Shown here: positions 42,651 through 51,222 of the stretch, in pieces
Numbering within the stretch: the stretch's first letter is position 1
Layout: each line of letters begins with the position of its first letter
Source: Hominiventricola aquisgranensis
GTDB taxonomy: Bacteria; Bacillota; Clostridia; Lachnospirales; Lachnospiraceae
Length of the DNA: 64,000 nucleotides
Reading direction: 5' to 3'
Assembly: GCF_040096225.1 (NCBI RefSeq)
Contig: NZ_JBBMFC010000016.1
Span: forward strand, 19,965 to 83,964
Notes under the pieces: model-generated
What the model saw: only the letters and a program-made list of their open reading frames with translations
Database searches by the model: none
Told to the model about the DNA's origin: nothing
Program-made: the position numbers and the translations under genes

Positions 42651-42817
42651 GACACAGGGTGGAGGATATTGTAAGACGCTGTGTGACTTGAAGCGAACGT
42701 AGTGAGCTTTGTGTATCGGCTGGTGCGTACACAGTATGTGTACGTATCCAGACGATGCACGATGCTTACTATGTCCGATTCACGTCATACGAGCTTACAT
42801 ATCCCCCACCCTGTGTC
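42651..42817. repeat. long foldback element, right copy (inverted)
   Basis: An imperfect inverted repeat with arms of about 82 bases around a three-base loop (CGTACACA-GTA-TGTGTACG, centre 42735). It is bounded by GACACAGGGTGG/CCACCCTGTGTC. Its right arm, read on the minus strand, contains TAAGCTCGTATGA and ATCGGACA, which also occur in the left arm of the left copy. Its left arm contains GCTGTGTGACTTG, matching GCTGTATGACTTG of the left copy's other arm. The two elements are thus diverged copies in opposite orientation. Confidence 0.85.
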
Positions 42818-42827
42818 CTTAGCAGTC

Positions 42828-43838
42828 TTATTCAAAGTATTCCTGGTACACTTCAAAGAAATTACTGGTTGTGACGGTGTCGTAATCTGTGAATTTGATA
42901 TTATCCCACATTCTCTGCTGAAATTCGGAGATGGTGTCTTCCATCAGGTCAGAGTAGATGGCATGGAATCTTTCAGTTTTTCGCTGGCGGGCAACTTTTT
43001 CTTTATTTGCCTCGGATTCGGACTCCATATAGGTATTCAGGCATTTGAGAATGTAATAGCCGTTGTTGTCGGCAAAGACATCGCTGATTTCGTCATTTCC
43101 AAGATTAAAGGCTACCTCTTCGTAGGTCTGATCCTTATCGCCTCTGGCAATGGTGATGGTTGTCTGAGATGCCTTGGAATAATTGGCCGCCAGGCTCTCG
43201 AAGTCTTCTCCATTGTCCAGCTTGTTCTTAAGTTCCTTAGCCTGGTTTTCCTCCGGCACGAAGATCTGCTGGATCTGAATGATCCGTGCTTCATCATCGC
43301 TGATCTCTACTGCCTCATCACCGGTGATCTGCTCATAAGCCTTATCTGCCAAACAGTAATCTTCATACATGGTCTGGATCTCTTCCTGGCTGACTTTCAG
43401 TGCTGATACTTCTTCCTCGCTAAGCGAAGTAAAATATTCCTTTGCTGCTTCTGCTACCTTCTGTTTTTCAGAATCAGTCAAGGCGATCTCCCGTTCATCT
43501 GCCAGAAGAACCATGCTTTTCACCTGGGACAGCTGGGATACCACCTGATTTTTCAGGTATTCTTCCAGGGTCATATCTCCCACATTGTGGTCCCACATCT
43601 CGATGCCATAGACATTTTCATACTGATTTTTCTCGTTGCACAGATATACCAGCGCTTCCGATAATTTACAGGTCTCACTGCCGATCCGGAACAGTTCATT
43701 GGATGCAAGACCTGTCGTGACCACGATCTTTGTATCGGAACATCCGGTCAGCAGACCGACACTTATAGCCATGATAAGTCCTGCAGCCGCCATGGCAGCC
43801 ACTGTACGTCTTCCGGTTCTTCGTCCTCTATTCTGCAT
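42828..43838 (-). CDS. PpiC/SurA-like peptidyl-prolyl isomerase lipoprotein
   Basis: 336 residues with a basic N-region, a hydrophobic stretch and a lipobox (ISVGLLTGC, Cys33), so anchored outside the membrane. A SurA/PrsA-type N-terminal helical domain (about 55-190) precedes a parvulin-like region (about 195-285: DDEARIIQIQQIFVPEE, KLDNGEDFESLAANYSKASQ, ISDVFADNNGYYILKCLNTY). Probably assists folding of exported proteins; several parvulin active-site residues are hard to place, so activity is uncertain. Its start overlaps the HAD gene by 11 bases. Confidence 0.8.
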   Translation of the reverse strand: MQNRGRRTGRRTVAAMAAAGLIMAISVGLLTGCSDTKIVVTTGLASNELFRIGSETCKLSEALVYLCNEKNQYENVYGIEMWDHNVGDMTLEEYLKNQVVSQLSQVKSMVLLADEREIALTDSEKQKVAEAAKEYFTSLSEEEVSALKVSQEEIQTMYEDYCLADKAYEQITGDEAVEISDDEARIIQIQQIFVPEENQAKELKNKLDNGEDFESLAANYSKASQTTITIARGDKDQTYEEVAFNLGNDEISDVFADNNGYYILKCLNTYMESESEANKEKVARQRKTERFHAIYSDLMEDTISEFQQRMWDNIKFTDYDTVTTSNFFEVYQEYFE

Positions 43839-44685
43839 GATTCACCTCCGAAGTGTCGCTTCCTGTTCCTTCCGGGTCTTCCAGAAAAGCTTCTTCATTT
43901 TCCAGAATTCGCTTCAGAACTGCAAGTACACCATCCACCTTCCAGGATGCCACCTGATAATGGGCTGCTGCTTTCACATCCGGGTGAGACAGTTCTGATG
44001 CAAAACTATAATGCGCCTGCTTAAGCATGGACATATCATTAAAATTATCACCGAATACAACCGTCTCTTCCGGACTGGCACCTGTCTGCTGCTGAATCCA
44101 GGCAACCGCTTTTCCCTTGGTCGCTTCCTGCAAATTAATATCCACCCAGCGGTCCCCGGAAATATTTACACTGAAGCGATCGCCCCATCGTTTATTTACT
44201 TCCTTATAGATATCTATAGCTCCATCCGGGCAGTAGATAGCCATTTTAATACTTTTATCTGCATAGGCTTCCAGATCCTCTACCACACTTTTATTTCCTT
44301 TGTAGCCTCCCAGAACGCCTTCGCTGAACGTTTCATCTTTCGCATCTGTATAGAATCCATCTACTGCGGAAAACATCACATAGCACCCTTCCATTTTCCG
44401 GGCTTCATACAGAAGTTCGCGAAGCTCCTTTGCCGGAAGATACAGCGCCCTCTCTTCTTTTCCATTTTTTTCAATACAGGCTCCATTGTCCGACACGTAA
44501 TAGATTCTTTCACTGACAGGCTGAAATACCGCATGAATACTGCTGGCATGGCGGCCGCTGGCTGCTACAAAGGCGATCCCCTTTTCTGTAAGTTTTTTGA
44601 TCACTTCCAGATATTCTGGATTAAGATCTGTATTTCCTTCCGGAACCAGCGTTCCATCAATATCACTGACGATCAATTTTATCAT
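43828..44685 (-). CDS. HAD-superfamily phosphatase, Cof type
   Basis: 285 residues of the Cof/YidA subfamily (HAD IIB). Motif I is IVSDIDGTLVPEG with the nucleophile Asp, motif II VAASGRH, motif III the Lys of ATKGKAV, and motif IV VVFGDNFNDMSML. A C2-type cap sits in between. Hydrolyses small phosphorylated metabolites in the cytoplasm; the substrate cannot be read from sequence. Overlaps the PpiC-like lipoprotein gene, so the two are cotranscribed. Confidence 0.92.
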   Translation of the reverse strand: MIKLIVSDIDGTLVPEGNTDLNPEYLEVIKKLTEKGIAFVAASGRHASSIHAVFQPVSERIYYVSDNGACIEKNGKEERALYLPAKELRELLYEARKMEGCYVMFSAVDGFYTDAKDETFSEGVLGGYKGNKSVVEDLEAYADKSIKMAIYCPDGAIDIYKEVNKRWGDRFSVNISGDRWVDINLQEATKGKAVAWIQQQTGASPEETVVFGDNFNDMSMLKQAHYSFASELSHPDVKAAAHYQVASWKVDGVLAVLKRILENEEAFLEDPEGTGSDTSEVNHAE

Positions 44686-44875
44686 AAACTATGTTCTCCA
44701 TTGTTTTTCTGATTTATTTTTGCCAAATACAACGTTATTCTACCTTGTAAGTACAATTTTTGCAAACCCCCACGATCATTTTTCTAAATATTTAATAATT
44801 TTGTACTTTCAAAGCAGCGCATTTTATATTAAAATAGTGTAGAATAAATTTGCACGAAGAAAGGGGCAATTTTCT

Positions 44876-45187
44876 ATGAAAAAAGCAGTGAAGATTTTTA
44901 CAGCCATTACCGCAGCAGCCGTTGCTGTGGCAGGAGCCGTTTATGTAGTACGCAAGTTCTTCTTACACGATGACGAGCTGGAAGAGTTTGATGACGAAGA
45001 GCTGTTTGAAGACGAAGATGATGACAGTGATGACGATGGCATCGAAGCTTTTGATGATGAGTCCGAGATCTTCGAAGACGAAGCAAAAGAAGCTGACAAG
45101 GCTGACGCCGAGAAAGCTGAAGATACTTCCGAGAGTTCTGAAGAACCAGCTGAAGACGCTGTTGCTGAAGACAGCACTGAAAAATAA
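44876..45187 (+). CDS. small acidic membrane-anchored protein of unknown function
   Basis: 103 residues. The first 30 hold a short basic start and one hydrophobic helix (IFTAITAAAVAVAGAVYVVR). From residue 34 on, the chain is almost entirely Glu, Asp, Ser and Ala (ELEEFDDEELFEDEDDDSDD and onward), very acidic and probably disordered. AAAGGGG precedes the ATG, and a TAGAAT hexamer about 30 bases upstream may be its -10. The strong terminator afterwards supports expression. Similar small proteins are common but uncharacterised in Lachnospiraceae. Confidence 0.7.
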   Translation: MKKAVKIFTAITAAAVAVAGAVYVVRKFFLHDDELEEFDDEELFEDEDDDSDDDGIEAFDDESEIFEDEAKEADKADAEKAEDTSESSEEPAEDAVAEDSTEK

Positions 45188-45199
45188 TGAAGATTCCAG

Positions 45200-45267
45200 G
45201 AAGGAGCTGCTGTTCCATAGATGAGCATCTGATATGCTACCACATCTATAGAGCAACAGCTCCTTTT
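45200..45267. terminator. bidirectional terminator between convergent genes
   Basis: AAGGAGCTGCTGTTCCATAG pairs imperfectly with its counterpart at 45243-45267 (CATCTATAGAGCAACAGCTC...), with an inner AGCAT/ATGCT stem. Separates the acidic-protein gene from the MocR gene. Confidence 0.85.
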
Positions 45268-45274
45268 ATATTCG

Positions 45275-46672
45275 CTATGCCAGCCACGCCTGTTCCAGCA
45301 GCCGGACTCCTTCTCTGATCTCTTCTTCTGAAAGTGTCGCATAACCAAGGATCACCGTCGGCGGGTAATCTGCCTCATTTACACAGTATTCGGACAGAGG
45401 GTAGACCTTGATGCCCGCCTGTCTGGCTCGTCGAATCAGTTCCTGCTCCGTCAGATGACCGTCCATCTGCAGCAGAATATGAACTCCTGAATGATCTCCC
45501 AACACCTGTCTTACACCACGCATTTTCCTGATCTCACTCATGAGCACGTCATGCTTACTCTTATAGAGAGCACGCATCTTATTCAGATGCCTCTCATAAT
45601 AGCCCTTTTCCATAAAAAGCTGCAGCACCCGCTGATCCAGTCTGGATACGGTACTGGAAAATACATTATCGATCCGTCTGTAGGTCTCCAGAAGGCTCTC
45701 CGGCAGCACCAGATAACTGATACGGATGGCAGGCGCAATGGATTTGGAAAAGGTTCCAAGATAGATCACACAGCCGCTCCGGTCATTTCCCTGCAGGGAA
45801 GGAATGGGTTTTCCAATATAACGAAACTCACTGTCGTAATCATCTTCAATCAGATATCTGCCAGGCTTCTCTTCTGCCCAGCGCAGCAGCTCCTGCCGCC
45901 GCTTGATAGGCATGACAATTCCCAGCGGATACTGATGAGAAGGCATCACATAGGCAATGTCCGCACCACTCTCTTTCAGCTTTTCAACATTCATGCCAAA
46001 CTTATCCATAGATACCGTCCGACAATCATAACCAAGCTTCTGGAACACATCCCATGCATGTCGATAAGTAGGACTCTCCATGGCAATCTTATGATCCATC
46101 CCAAGAATCCGGGACAACAGCATGAGCAGATAGTCATTTCCAGCTCCCACGATCACCTGCTCCGGCTGCACATGAACTCCACGGGCCTGATGAAGATAGG
46201 AACTGATCACCTCTCTGAGTTCCCATTCTCCGCTGGCTTCCCCCAGCAGAAAGAGATCGCTCTCATCCTGCTGCAGCACTTCCCGGTTCAGCTTCCGCCA
46301 GGCTGCAAAGGGAAAATGCTTCAGATCAATTCCATTTGGCGTAAAATCATAGCGATATGTATTGAGTTCCGGCTCTACTACCCGCTCCGGCTTCACCGGT
46401 GCTGTATCCAGTCGATACAGTGCTTCCATCTGACACACAAAATAACCCTTACATGGAATGGCTTCAATATACCCTTCAGACAACAGCTGCTCATAGGCAA
46501 GCTGGGCGGTACTCCGGCTCACATCCAGGTGAGACGCCAGCAGACGGGTGGACGGCAGACGCTCCCCGCACTTTAACGTTCCTTTGCGAATCTCATCCCG
46601 GATATATTCGTAAATCTGCTCATACAATGTTTTCGTGGATCTTGGATCCAGATTCATGGTGATCTCGTACAT
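45275..46672 (-). CDS. MocR-family regulator (GntR helix-turn-helix fused to aminotransferase domain)
   Basis: 465 residues. Residues about 10-80 form a GntR winged helix (TLYEQIYEYIRDEIRKGTLK, then LPSTRLLASHLDVSRSTAQL). Residues about 110-465 are a fold-type I PLP domain with VGAGNDYLL, LIEDDYDSEFRY (PLP-binding Asp) and YLGTFSKSIAPAIRISYLV (Lys for the aldimine). PdxR, which controls vitamin B6 synthesis, and GabR belong here. No pdx or gab genes lie next to it, so the target is open. Monocistronic; a glnS terminator lies just upstream. Confidence 0.93.
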   Translation of the reverse strand: MYEITMNLDPRSTKTLYEQIYEYIRDEIRKGTLKCGERLPSTRLLASHLDVSRSTAQLAYEQLLSEGYIEAIPCKGYFVCQMEALYRLDTAPVKPERVVEPELNTYRYDFTPNGIDLKHFPFAAWRKLNREVLQQDESDLFLLGEASGEWELREVISSYLHQARGVHVQPEQVIVGAGNDYLLMLLSRILGMDHKIAMESPTYRHAWDVFQKLGYDCRTVSMDKFGMNVEKLKESGADIAYVMPSHQYPLGIVMPIKRRQELLRWAEEKPGRYLIEDDYDSEFRYIGKPIPSLQGNDRSGCVIYLGTFSKSIAPAIRISYLVLPESLLETYRRIDNVFSSTVSRLDQRVLQLFMEKGYYERHLNKMRALYKSKHDVLMSEIRKMRGVRQVLGDHSGVHILLQMDGHLTEQELIRRARQAGIKVYPLSEYCVNEADYPPTVILGYATLSEEEIREGVRLLEQAWLA

Positions 46673-46679
46673 ATTTTAT

Positions 46680-46734
46680 AAAAAAGCCGAAGGAAGCATA
46701 AGTTTCTCCTGCAAAACCCTCACTCCTTCGGCTT
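46680..46734 (-). terminator. terminator of glnS
   Basis: Minus-strand AAGCCGAAGGAG and CTTCCTTCGGCTT pair across a loop of about 30 bases, followed by a T-run. It lies 28 bases past the glnS stop and just before the MocR start. Confidence 0.8.
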
Positions 46735-46761
46735 ATCCTCTTATCTTATTCTATAGCAACA

Positions 46762-48429
46762 TCAGTCTTTCTTCGGCAGCTTGAAAGAACTCTTCAGTGA
46801 TACAATCCGGTTAAATACCAGCGCATCCGGTCTGGAATCCTTTACATCCACACAGAAGAATCCGTTTCTTACGAACTGGAAGCTGTCATAAGCCTGTACA
46901 TCTTTCAATGCCGGCTCCAGCTTTGCCTGTACAACAGTCAGAGAATTCGGATTGATATTCATGGTTCCATCTTCGTTATATACACCCTTTTCCTCGTCGA
47001 TCAGGTTCTCATAGAGACGAACTTCAGCATCAACTGCAAAGGTTGCCGGTACCCAGTGAATGGTTCCCTTTACTTTACGTCCGGTGAATCCGCTGCCTGC
47101 CTTGGTCTCCGGATCATAGGTACAATGTACAACTGTTACGTTGCCATTCTCATCCTTCTCAAAGCTTACGCATTTTACAAAATATGCATGCATCAGACGC
47201 ACTTCGTTGCCCGGGAACAGACGGAAATATTTCTTCGGCGGCTCTTCCATAAAGTCATCTCTCTCGATGTACAGCTCTCTGCAGAATGGAATCTGTCTGC
47301 TGCCAAGATCCTCATTTTCCAGATTGTTGGCTGCATCCAGATATTCAACCTCACCTTCCGGATAATTGTCGATCACTAGCTTGATCGGATCGAGCACTGC
47401 CATCATACGGGATCTCTTCATCTTCAGATCCTCGCGGATACAATACTCCAGCATTGCATAATCCACAGAACTGTTGCTCTTTGACACACCACACAGGTCT
47501 ACGAACATCTTGATGGACTCCGGTGTAAAGCCTCTGCGGCGCAGCGCTGCGATGGATACCAGACGCGGATCATCCCAGCCGTCCACAGTACCGTCCTCTA
47601 CCAGACGTTTGATATAACGCTTACCAGTTACCACATTGGTCAGATACAGCTTTGCAAACTCGATCTGACGAGGCGGATGCGGATACTCAAGCTCTCTTAC
47701 CACCCAGTCATACAGCGGTCTGTGGTCCTCGAACTCCAGCGTACAGATGGAATGTGTAATACCCTCGATGGCATCCTCGATGGGATGAGCAAAGTCATAC
47801 ATCGGGTAAATGCACCATTTATCTCCGGTATTGTGATGGGACATATGAGCCACACGATAGATAACCGGATCACGCATATTCATGTTCGGAGAAGCCATAT
47901 CAATCTTTGCACGGAGCACTTTCTCTCCATCCGCATATTTTCCGGCTTTCATATTCTCGAACAGCTCCAGGTTCTCTTCCACACTTCTGTCTCTGTATGG
48001 GCTGTTCTTACCCGGCTCGGTCAGAGTTCCGCGATACTCACGGATCTGCTCTGCAGTCAGGTCACACACATAAGCTTTTCCTTTTTTGATCAGCTTTACA
48101 GCTGCCTCATACATCTGGTCAAAATAGTTGGACGCAAAGAACAGACGGTCTTCCCAGTCAGCCCCCAGCCACTGGATATCTTTCTTGATCGCATCTACGA
48201 ACTCCACCTTCTCTTTGGTCGGATTCGTATCATCAAAACGCATGTTGAACTTACCATTGTACTTCTGAGCCAGTCCATAGTTCAGCAGGATGGATTTTGC
48301 ATGTCCAATATGCAGGTAGCCATTCGGCTCCGGAGGAAAACGGGTATGCACTGTGTCATACACACCTTCCGCAAGATCTTTTTCTATCTCAACTTCAATA
48401 AAATTCTTAGATACCACTTCATTCTCCAT
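46762..48429 (-). CDS. glnS: glutaminyl-tRNA synthetase
   Basis: Charges tRNA-Gln directly. 555 residues: TRFPPEPNGYLHIGHAKS carries the HIGH motif, FDDTNPTKE binds substrate, and GWDDPRLVSIAALRRRGFTP is a strong GlnRS block. A GlnRS-type anticodon-binding beta-barrel region follows (about 340-550). The KMSKS loop is degenerate, VVTGKRYI where E. coli has VMSKRKL, but it keeps the Lys. Many Firmicutes use GatCAB amidation instead; GlnRS is usually regarded as laterally acquired in Clostridia. Single gene with its own terminator. Confidence 0.95.
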   Translation of the reverse strand: MENEVVSKNFIEVEIEKDLAEGVYDTVHTRFPPEPNGYLHIGHAKSILLNYGLAQKYNGKFNMRFDDTNPTKEKVEFVDAIKKDIQWLGADWEDRLFFASNYFDQMYEAAVKLIKKGKAYVCDLTAEQIREYRGTLTEPGKNSPYRDRSVEENLELFENMKAGKYADGEKVLRAKIDMASPNMNMRDPVIYRVAHMSHHNTGDKWCIYPMYDFAHPIEDAIEGITHSICTLEFEDHRPLYDWVVRELEYPHPPRQIEFAKLYLTNVVTGKRYIKRLVEDGTVDGWDDPRLVSIAALRRRGFTPESIKMFVDLCGVSKSNSSVDYAMLEYCIREDLKMKRSRMMAVLDPIKLVIDNYPEGEVEYLDAANNLENEDLGSRQIPFCRELYIERDDFMEEPPKKYFRLFPGNEVRLMHAYFVKCVSFEKDENGNVTVVHCTYDPETKAGSGFTGRKVKGTIHWVPATFAVDAEVRLYENLIDEEKGVYNEDGTMNINPNSLTVVQAKLEPALKDVQAYDSFQFVRNGFFCVDVKDSRPDALVFNRIVSLKSSFKLPKKD

Positions 48430-48586
48430 AACAGGATCCTCCTCGGTTAAAACTGTGATTAATCATAGCACATCAGACTGGCTGTTTGCAAGGCTTGCAA
48501 CAGAAAAATAACCTCAAACTGCCTCTGCCAATCATAAATTATTTTATTTGATACATGTTGAATACTTTGCCAGAATTATGCAACAC

Positions 48587-48615
48587 AAAAAAAGCCCTGT
48601 AAATACAGGGCTTTT
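48587..48615 (-). terminator. terminator after tRNA-Thr
   Basis: AGCCCTGTA/TACAGGGCT hairpin with T-runs on either side, immediately downstream of the tRNA on the minus strand. Confidence 0.85.
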
Positions 48616-48619
48616 AGAA

Positions 48620-48692
48620 AGCTGCTGACGGGAATCGGACCCGTGACCTCCGCACTACCAATGCGACGCTCTACCGCCTGAGCCACAGCAGC
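48620..48692 (-). tRNA. tRNA-Thr (anticodon GGT)
   Basis: 73 nucleotides: acceptor GCTGCTG/CAGCAGC, D-arm GCTC/GAGC, anticodon loop TTGGTAG (anticodon GGT, reads ACC/ACU) and a T-arm with GGTCCGATTCCC. CCA is not encoded. Discriminator base T. Confidence 0.95.
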
Positions 48693-48723
48693 TTGTCGTG
48701 TTCTTGTCGCTCGCGACTTGATT

Positions 48724-48752
48724 ATATTATCACAGCGTCCAACATATGTCAA
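48724..48752 (-). promoter_or_regulatory. promoter of tRNA-Thr
   Basis: Minus-strand -35 TTGACA (48747-48752), a 17-base spacer and -10 TAATAT (48724-48729), about 30 bases before the tRNA. Confidence 0.8.
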
Positions 48753-48782
48753 CAAAATTTTTAAACTTTTTTCAAACTTTTT

Positions 48783-50465
48783 TCAAAAATTTTCAGACCG
48801 AAATTTCCATATAGGAATTTTCTTGATTTCTCCAATCTGAACAGCCTGAACAGATGGGTCGAAATGTTCTTTCAGATATGTCCACATATCATCACAGTCA
48901 TTTGCAATGTAATAGGTCTTTTCTCGTTCTAGCAACGCTCTTGCTGGATTAGGCACACCCAGATGATTCAAGCGCTCCTTGTTACATAATTGCGTAAAAT
49001 CCCAATCACCAGCACATATATTATGCGCCATAAAATCCTCTGGTGCCATTTTCCCCTGTTGCATAAAATACTTCATAGGATTTTTTCTATGATCCCTCAC
49101 ATTCCAAATATAAATGGTATCTGAAGCATACAATTCTTCCCATGGCATATCTAATGCACCTGTCTGTGCCGTCCATAATGACTGATGCGGAACAAATTCC
49201 ACGGATCCTAAGTGCCATACTATAATGGCTGAAAAAGCAAGCACGGCCACATCTTTCCAGATCTTTGGCTCATGCCGTCTATCTCTTTGGGGCATATACA
49301 GCATCAGCACTGTTCCCATCACAGCATACAGAACGGACTGCATAATCCTCTCGGGAAGACGCCCTACAAAAGACAGATATATCATTATAAGATAAGCTCC
49401 GATTCCCGCAAAGAATAATTCCAGTTTATAATACCATGGTGCTCCGGAGAAGATAAACAACATTCCTACTATTCCAAGTGCAATACACCAGATTCGGAAA
49501 TTAATCAGTCCATAAAATCTTGCAATCAGAGAATATGTTTTAGATACTAATTCTTTGATATCAAAACGAAACGCACTTATCTGACCTGCGGAAGCTATTT
49601 TATCACAATATTCTGCTGTAATCTGATCTGTATCTGCATACAAATAATTTTGTAGACTTTCATAGTCGTTTCTGCTGATACTTGAAAGTTGCTCCCTCAC
49701 TTCATCATATTCTTTCATTGGATAATCAACAATTCTGCTGACTTCATCGCAAAAGCTGACACTATCTTCATATTTTTCAGAATGCTTATATCCATAGTCC
49801 AGTGTTAATAATACTAAAACACTTAATACTACTGGCCAAAACACTTTACAACATTTTTTTATATATTGTAGCTTTTCTTTCTTTCCATGGGATGTGAATA
49901 GAAAGTTAATTCCTACGTCAAGTAAAATAAATGGAACAAACAAACAAAATCCACCAAGACGCCACATCAATCCACAACACAAGAAAAAAGTGCCTGTTAA
50001 AATCCATTTTTTATTGTAATCTACTCCTTTCAGAGCACAAAGCAGCCAGATCATTCCAACAAAAGAAAGGAAAGCTGACCAGACCATAAAAAAATCCGAG
50101 AACAGGTTCATCTCTATAATTAGGAAAAAGAACATTGCTCCCCAGAAAAGCCGCTCACTCCAGTGTTCAAAATGTAATGCTATAAAATAACTGACAGCTC
50201 CAATTCCTACTAGCAAAACCGCTTTTGTCAACATCAAAAATCCATCTGCATCTGGAAACAGTTGCCCTAAAAATGTCGAAACCCAACACACTACGGGATT
50301 CAAAAACATATTATAGCCATCTTCCGCGTACACCTGATTTATCATCATAGATGTACAATAATTGTCTATATTAGTATAAATTGGTTGGAACAGACTGAAC
50401 AGTTCTGCCAGAAGCATCATTCCAATGGCATAGAGCCAACAATCCGCATTTTTTCTATTTTCCAT
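48783..50465 (-). CDS. polytopic membrane protein of unknown function (possible glycan-related)
   Basis: 560 residues with about ten to eleven predicted membrane helices (first at about 10-28, last near 400-415) and a soluble C-terminal domain of about 150 residues (WEELYASDTIYIWNVRDHRK, EREKTYYIANDCDD). An extracytoplasmic loop of about 85 residues (215-305) is charged. The IYTNIDNYC segment after helix 1 is where GT-C enzymes carry an acidic motif, and the layout resembles the GT-C-like protein at 60951-62534, so a glycosyltransferase or Wzy-like role is possible but unproven. Clearly AT-richer than the rlmB-cysS genes beside it. Confidence 0.65.
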   Translation of the reverse strand: MENRKNADCWLYAIGMMLLAELFSLFQPIYTNIDNYCTSMMINQVYAEDGYNMFLNPVVCWVSTFLGQLFPDADGFLMLTKAVLLVGIGAVSYFIALHFEHWSERLFWGAMFFFLIIEMNLFSDFFMVWSAFLSFVGMIWLLCALKGVDYNKKWILTGTFFLCCGLMWRLGGFCLFVPFILLDVGINFLFTSHGKKEKLQYIKKCCKVFWPVVLSVLVLLTLDYGYKHSEKYEDSVSFCDEVSRIVDYPMKEYDEVREQLSSISRNDYESLQNYLYADTDQITAEYCDKIASAGQISAFRFDIKELVSKTYSLIARFYGLINFRIWCIALGIVGMLFIFSGAPWYYKLELFFAGIGAYLIMIYLSFVGRLPERIMQSVLYAVMGTVLMLYMPQRDRRHEPKIWKDVAVLAFSAIIVWHLGSVEFVPHQSLWTAQTGALDMPWEELYASDTIYIWNVRDHRKNPMKYFMQQGKMAPEDFMAHNICAGDWDFTQLCNKERLNHLGVPNPARALLEREKTYYIANDCDDMWTYLKEHFDPSVQAVQIGEIKKIPIWKFRSENF

Positions 50466-50481
50466 AAAATGTCCCTAACAT

Positions 50482-51222
50482 CTATCCTATACGCTGACGC
50501 ACGATCTCATAAGCCAGCACTCCTGCTGCCACAGAAGCGTTCAGGGAGTCAATCTCACCTTTCATAGGAATAGATGCAACGAAGTCACATTTCTCCTTTA
50601 CCAGGCGGCTGACGCCGTCTCCTTCGTTTCCGATCACCAGACCGATAGGTCCTGTCAGATTCAGATCATACATGGTTGTTCCGCCCATATCTGCACACAC
50701 AAACCACATACCTTTTTCCTTCAGTTCTTCAATCGTAGCATTTAAATTAGTCACCTTTGCCACCGGCGTATAATTAAGAGCTCCTGCAGAAGTTCTGGCA
50801 ACGGTTGCCGTCAGACCCACCGCACGTCTCTTCGGAATAATCACTCCATGTGCACCTGCCAGATTCGCAGTACGAATAATGGCTCCCAGATTATGAGGAT
50901 CTTCAATGTCATCCAGCAGGAATAAGAATGGCGGCTCACCCTTTTCCTCTGCCAGCTTCAGCATGTCCTCCACCTCTGCGTAAGCATAAGCTGCAGCTGA
51001 TGCGATCACACCCTGATGCTTGCCTGTCTCTGACATCTGATCCAGACGTTCCTTTGCCACAAAATTCACCAGAGTATCATGTTTTCTTGCTTCTCTTAAA
51101 ATGCTGTTGATTGGACCGTCCTGACAGCCCTTCAGCACATAGACGCGGTCGATGGTCTTTCCAGAACGGAAAGCCTCCATAACGGCATTGCGTCCTTCTA
51201 TGGTCATTTCTTCGTATCTCAC
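50482..51222 (-). CDS. rlmB: 23S rRNA 2'-O-ribose methyltransferase RlmB (SpoU/TrmH family)
   Basis: 246 residues. Residues 1-75 form the substrate-binding domain (EGRNAVMEAFRSGKTIDRVY). The SPOUT knot follows: motif I ILDDIEDPHNLGAIIRTANL (shown from LDDIEDPHN), motif II LVIGNEGDGVS and motif III IPMKGEIDSLNASVAAGVL. Modifies the 23S peptidyl-transferase region (G2251 in E. coli numbering). The start is GTG at 51222 with GGAGGG six bases upstream, overlapping the mrnC stop by four bases. Typical cysS-mrnC-rlmB order of Firmicutes. Confidence 0.95.
   Translation of the reverse strand: MRYEEMTIEGRNAVMEAFRSGKTIDRVYVLKGCQDGPINSILREARKHDTLVNFVAKERLDQMSETGKHQGVIASAAAYAYAEVEDMLKLAEEKGEPPFLFLLDDIEDPHNLGAIIRTANLAGAHGVIIPKRRAVGLTATVARTSAGALNYTPVAKVTNLNATIEELKEKGMWFVCADMGGTTMYDLNLTGPIGLVIGNEGDGVSRLVKEKCDFVASIPMKGEIDSLNASVAAGVLAYEIVRQRIG

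Noticed and set aside
42246..42760. Short open frames of 60-80 codons on both strands of the foldback region
   Set aside because: They exist because the sequence is an inverted repeat, so both strands and both arms translate alike. None has a ribosome site or a protein-like composition.
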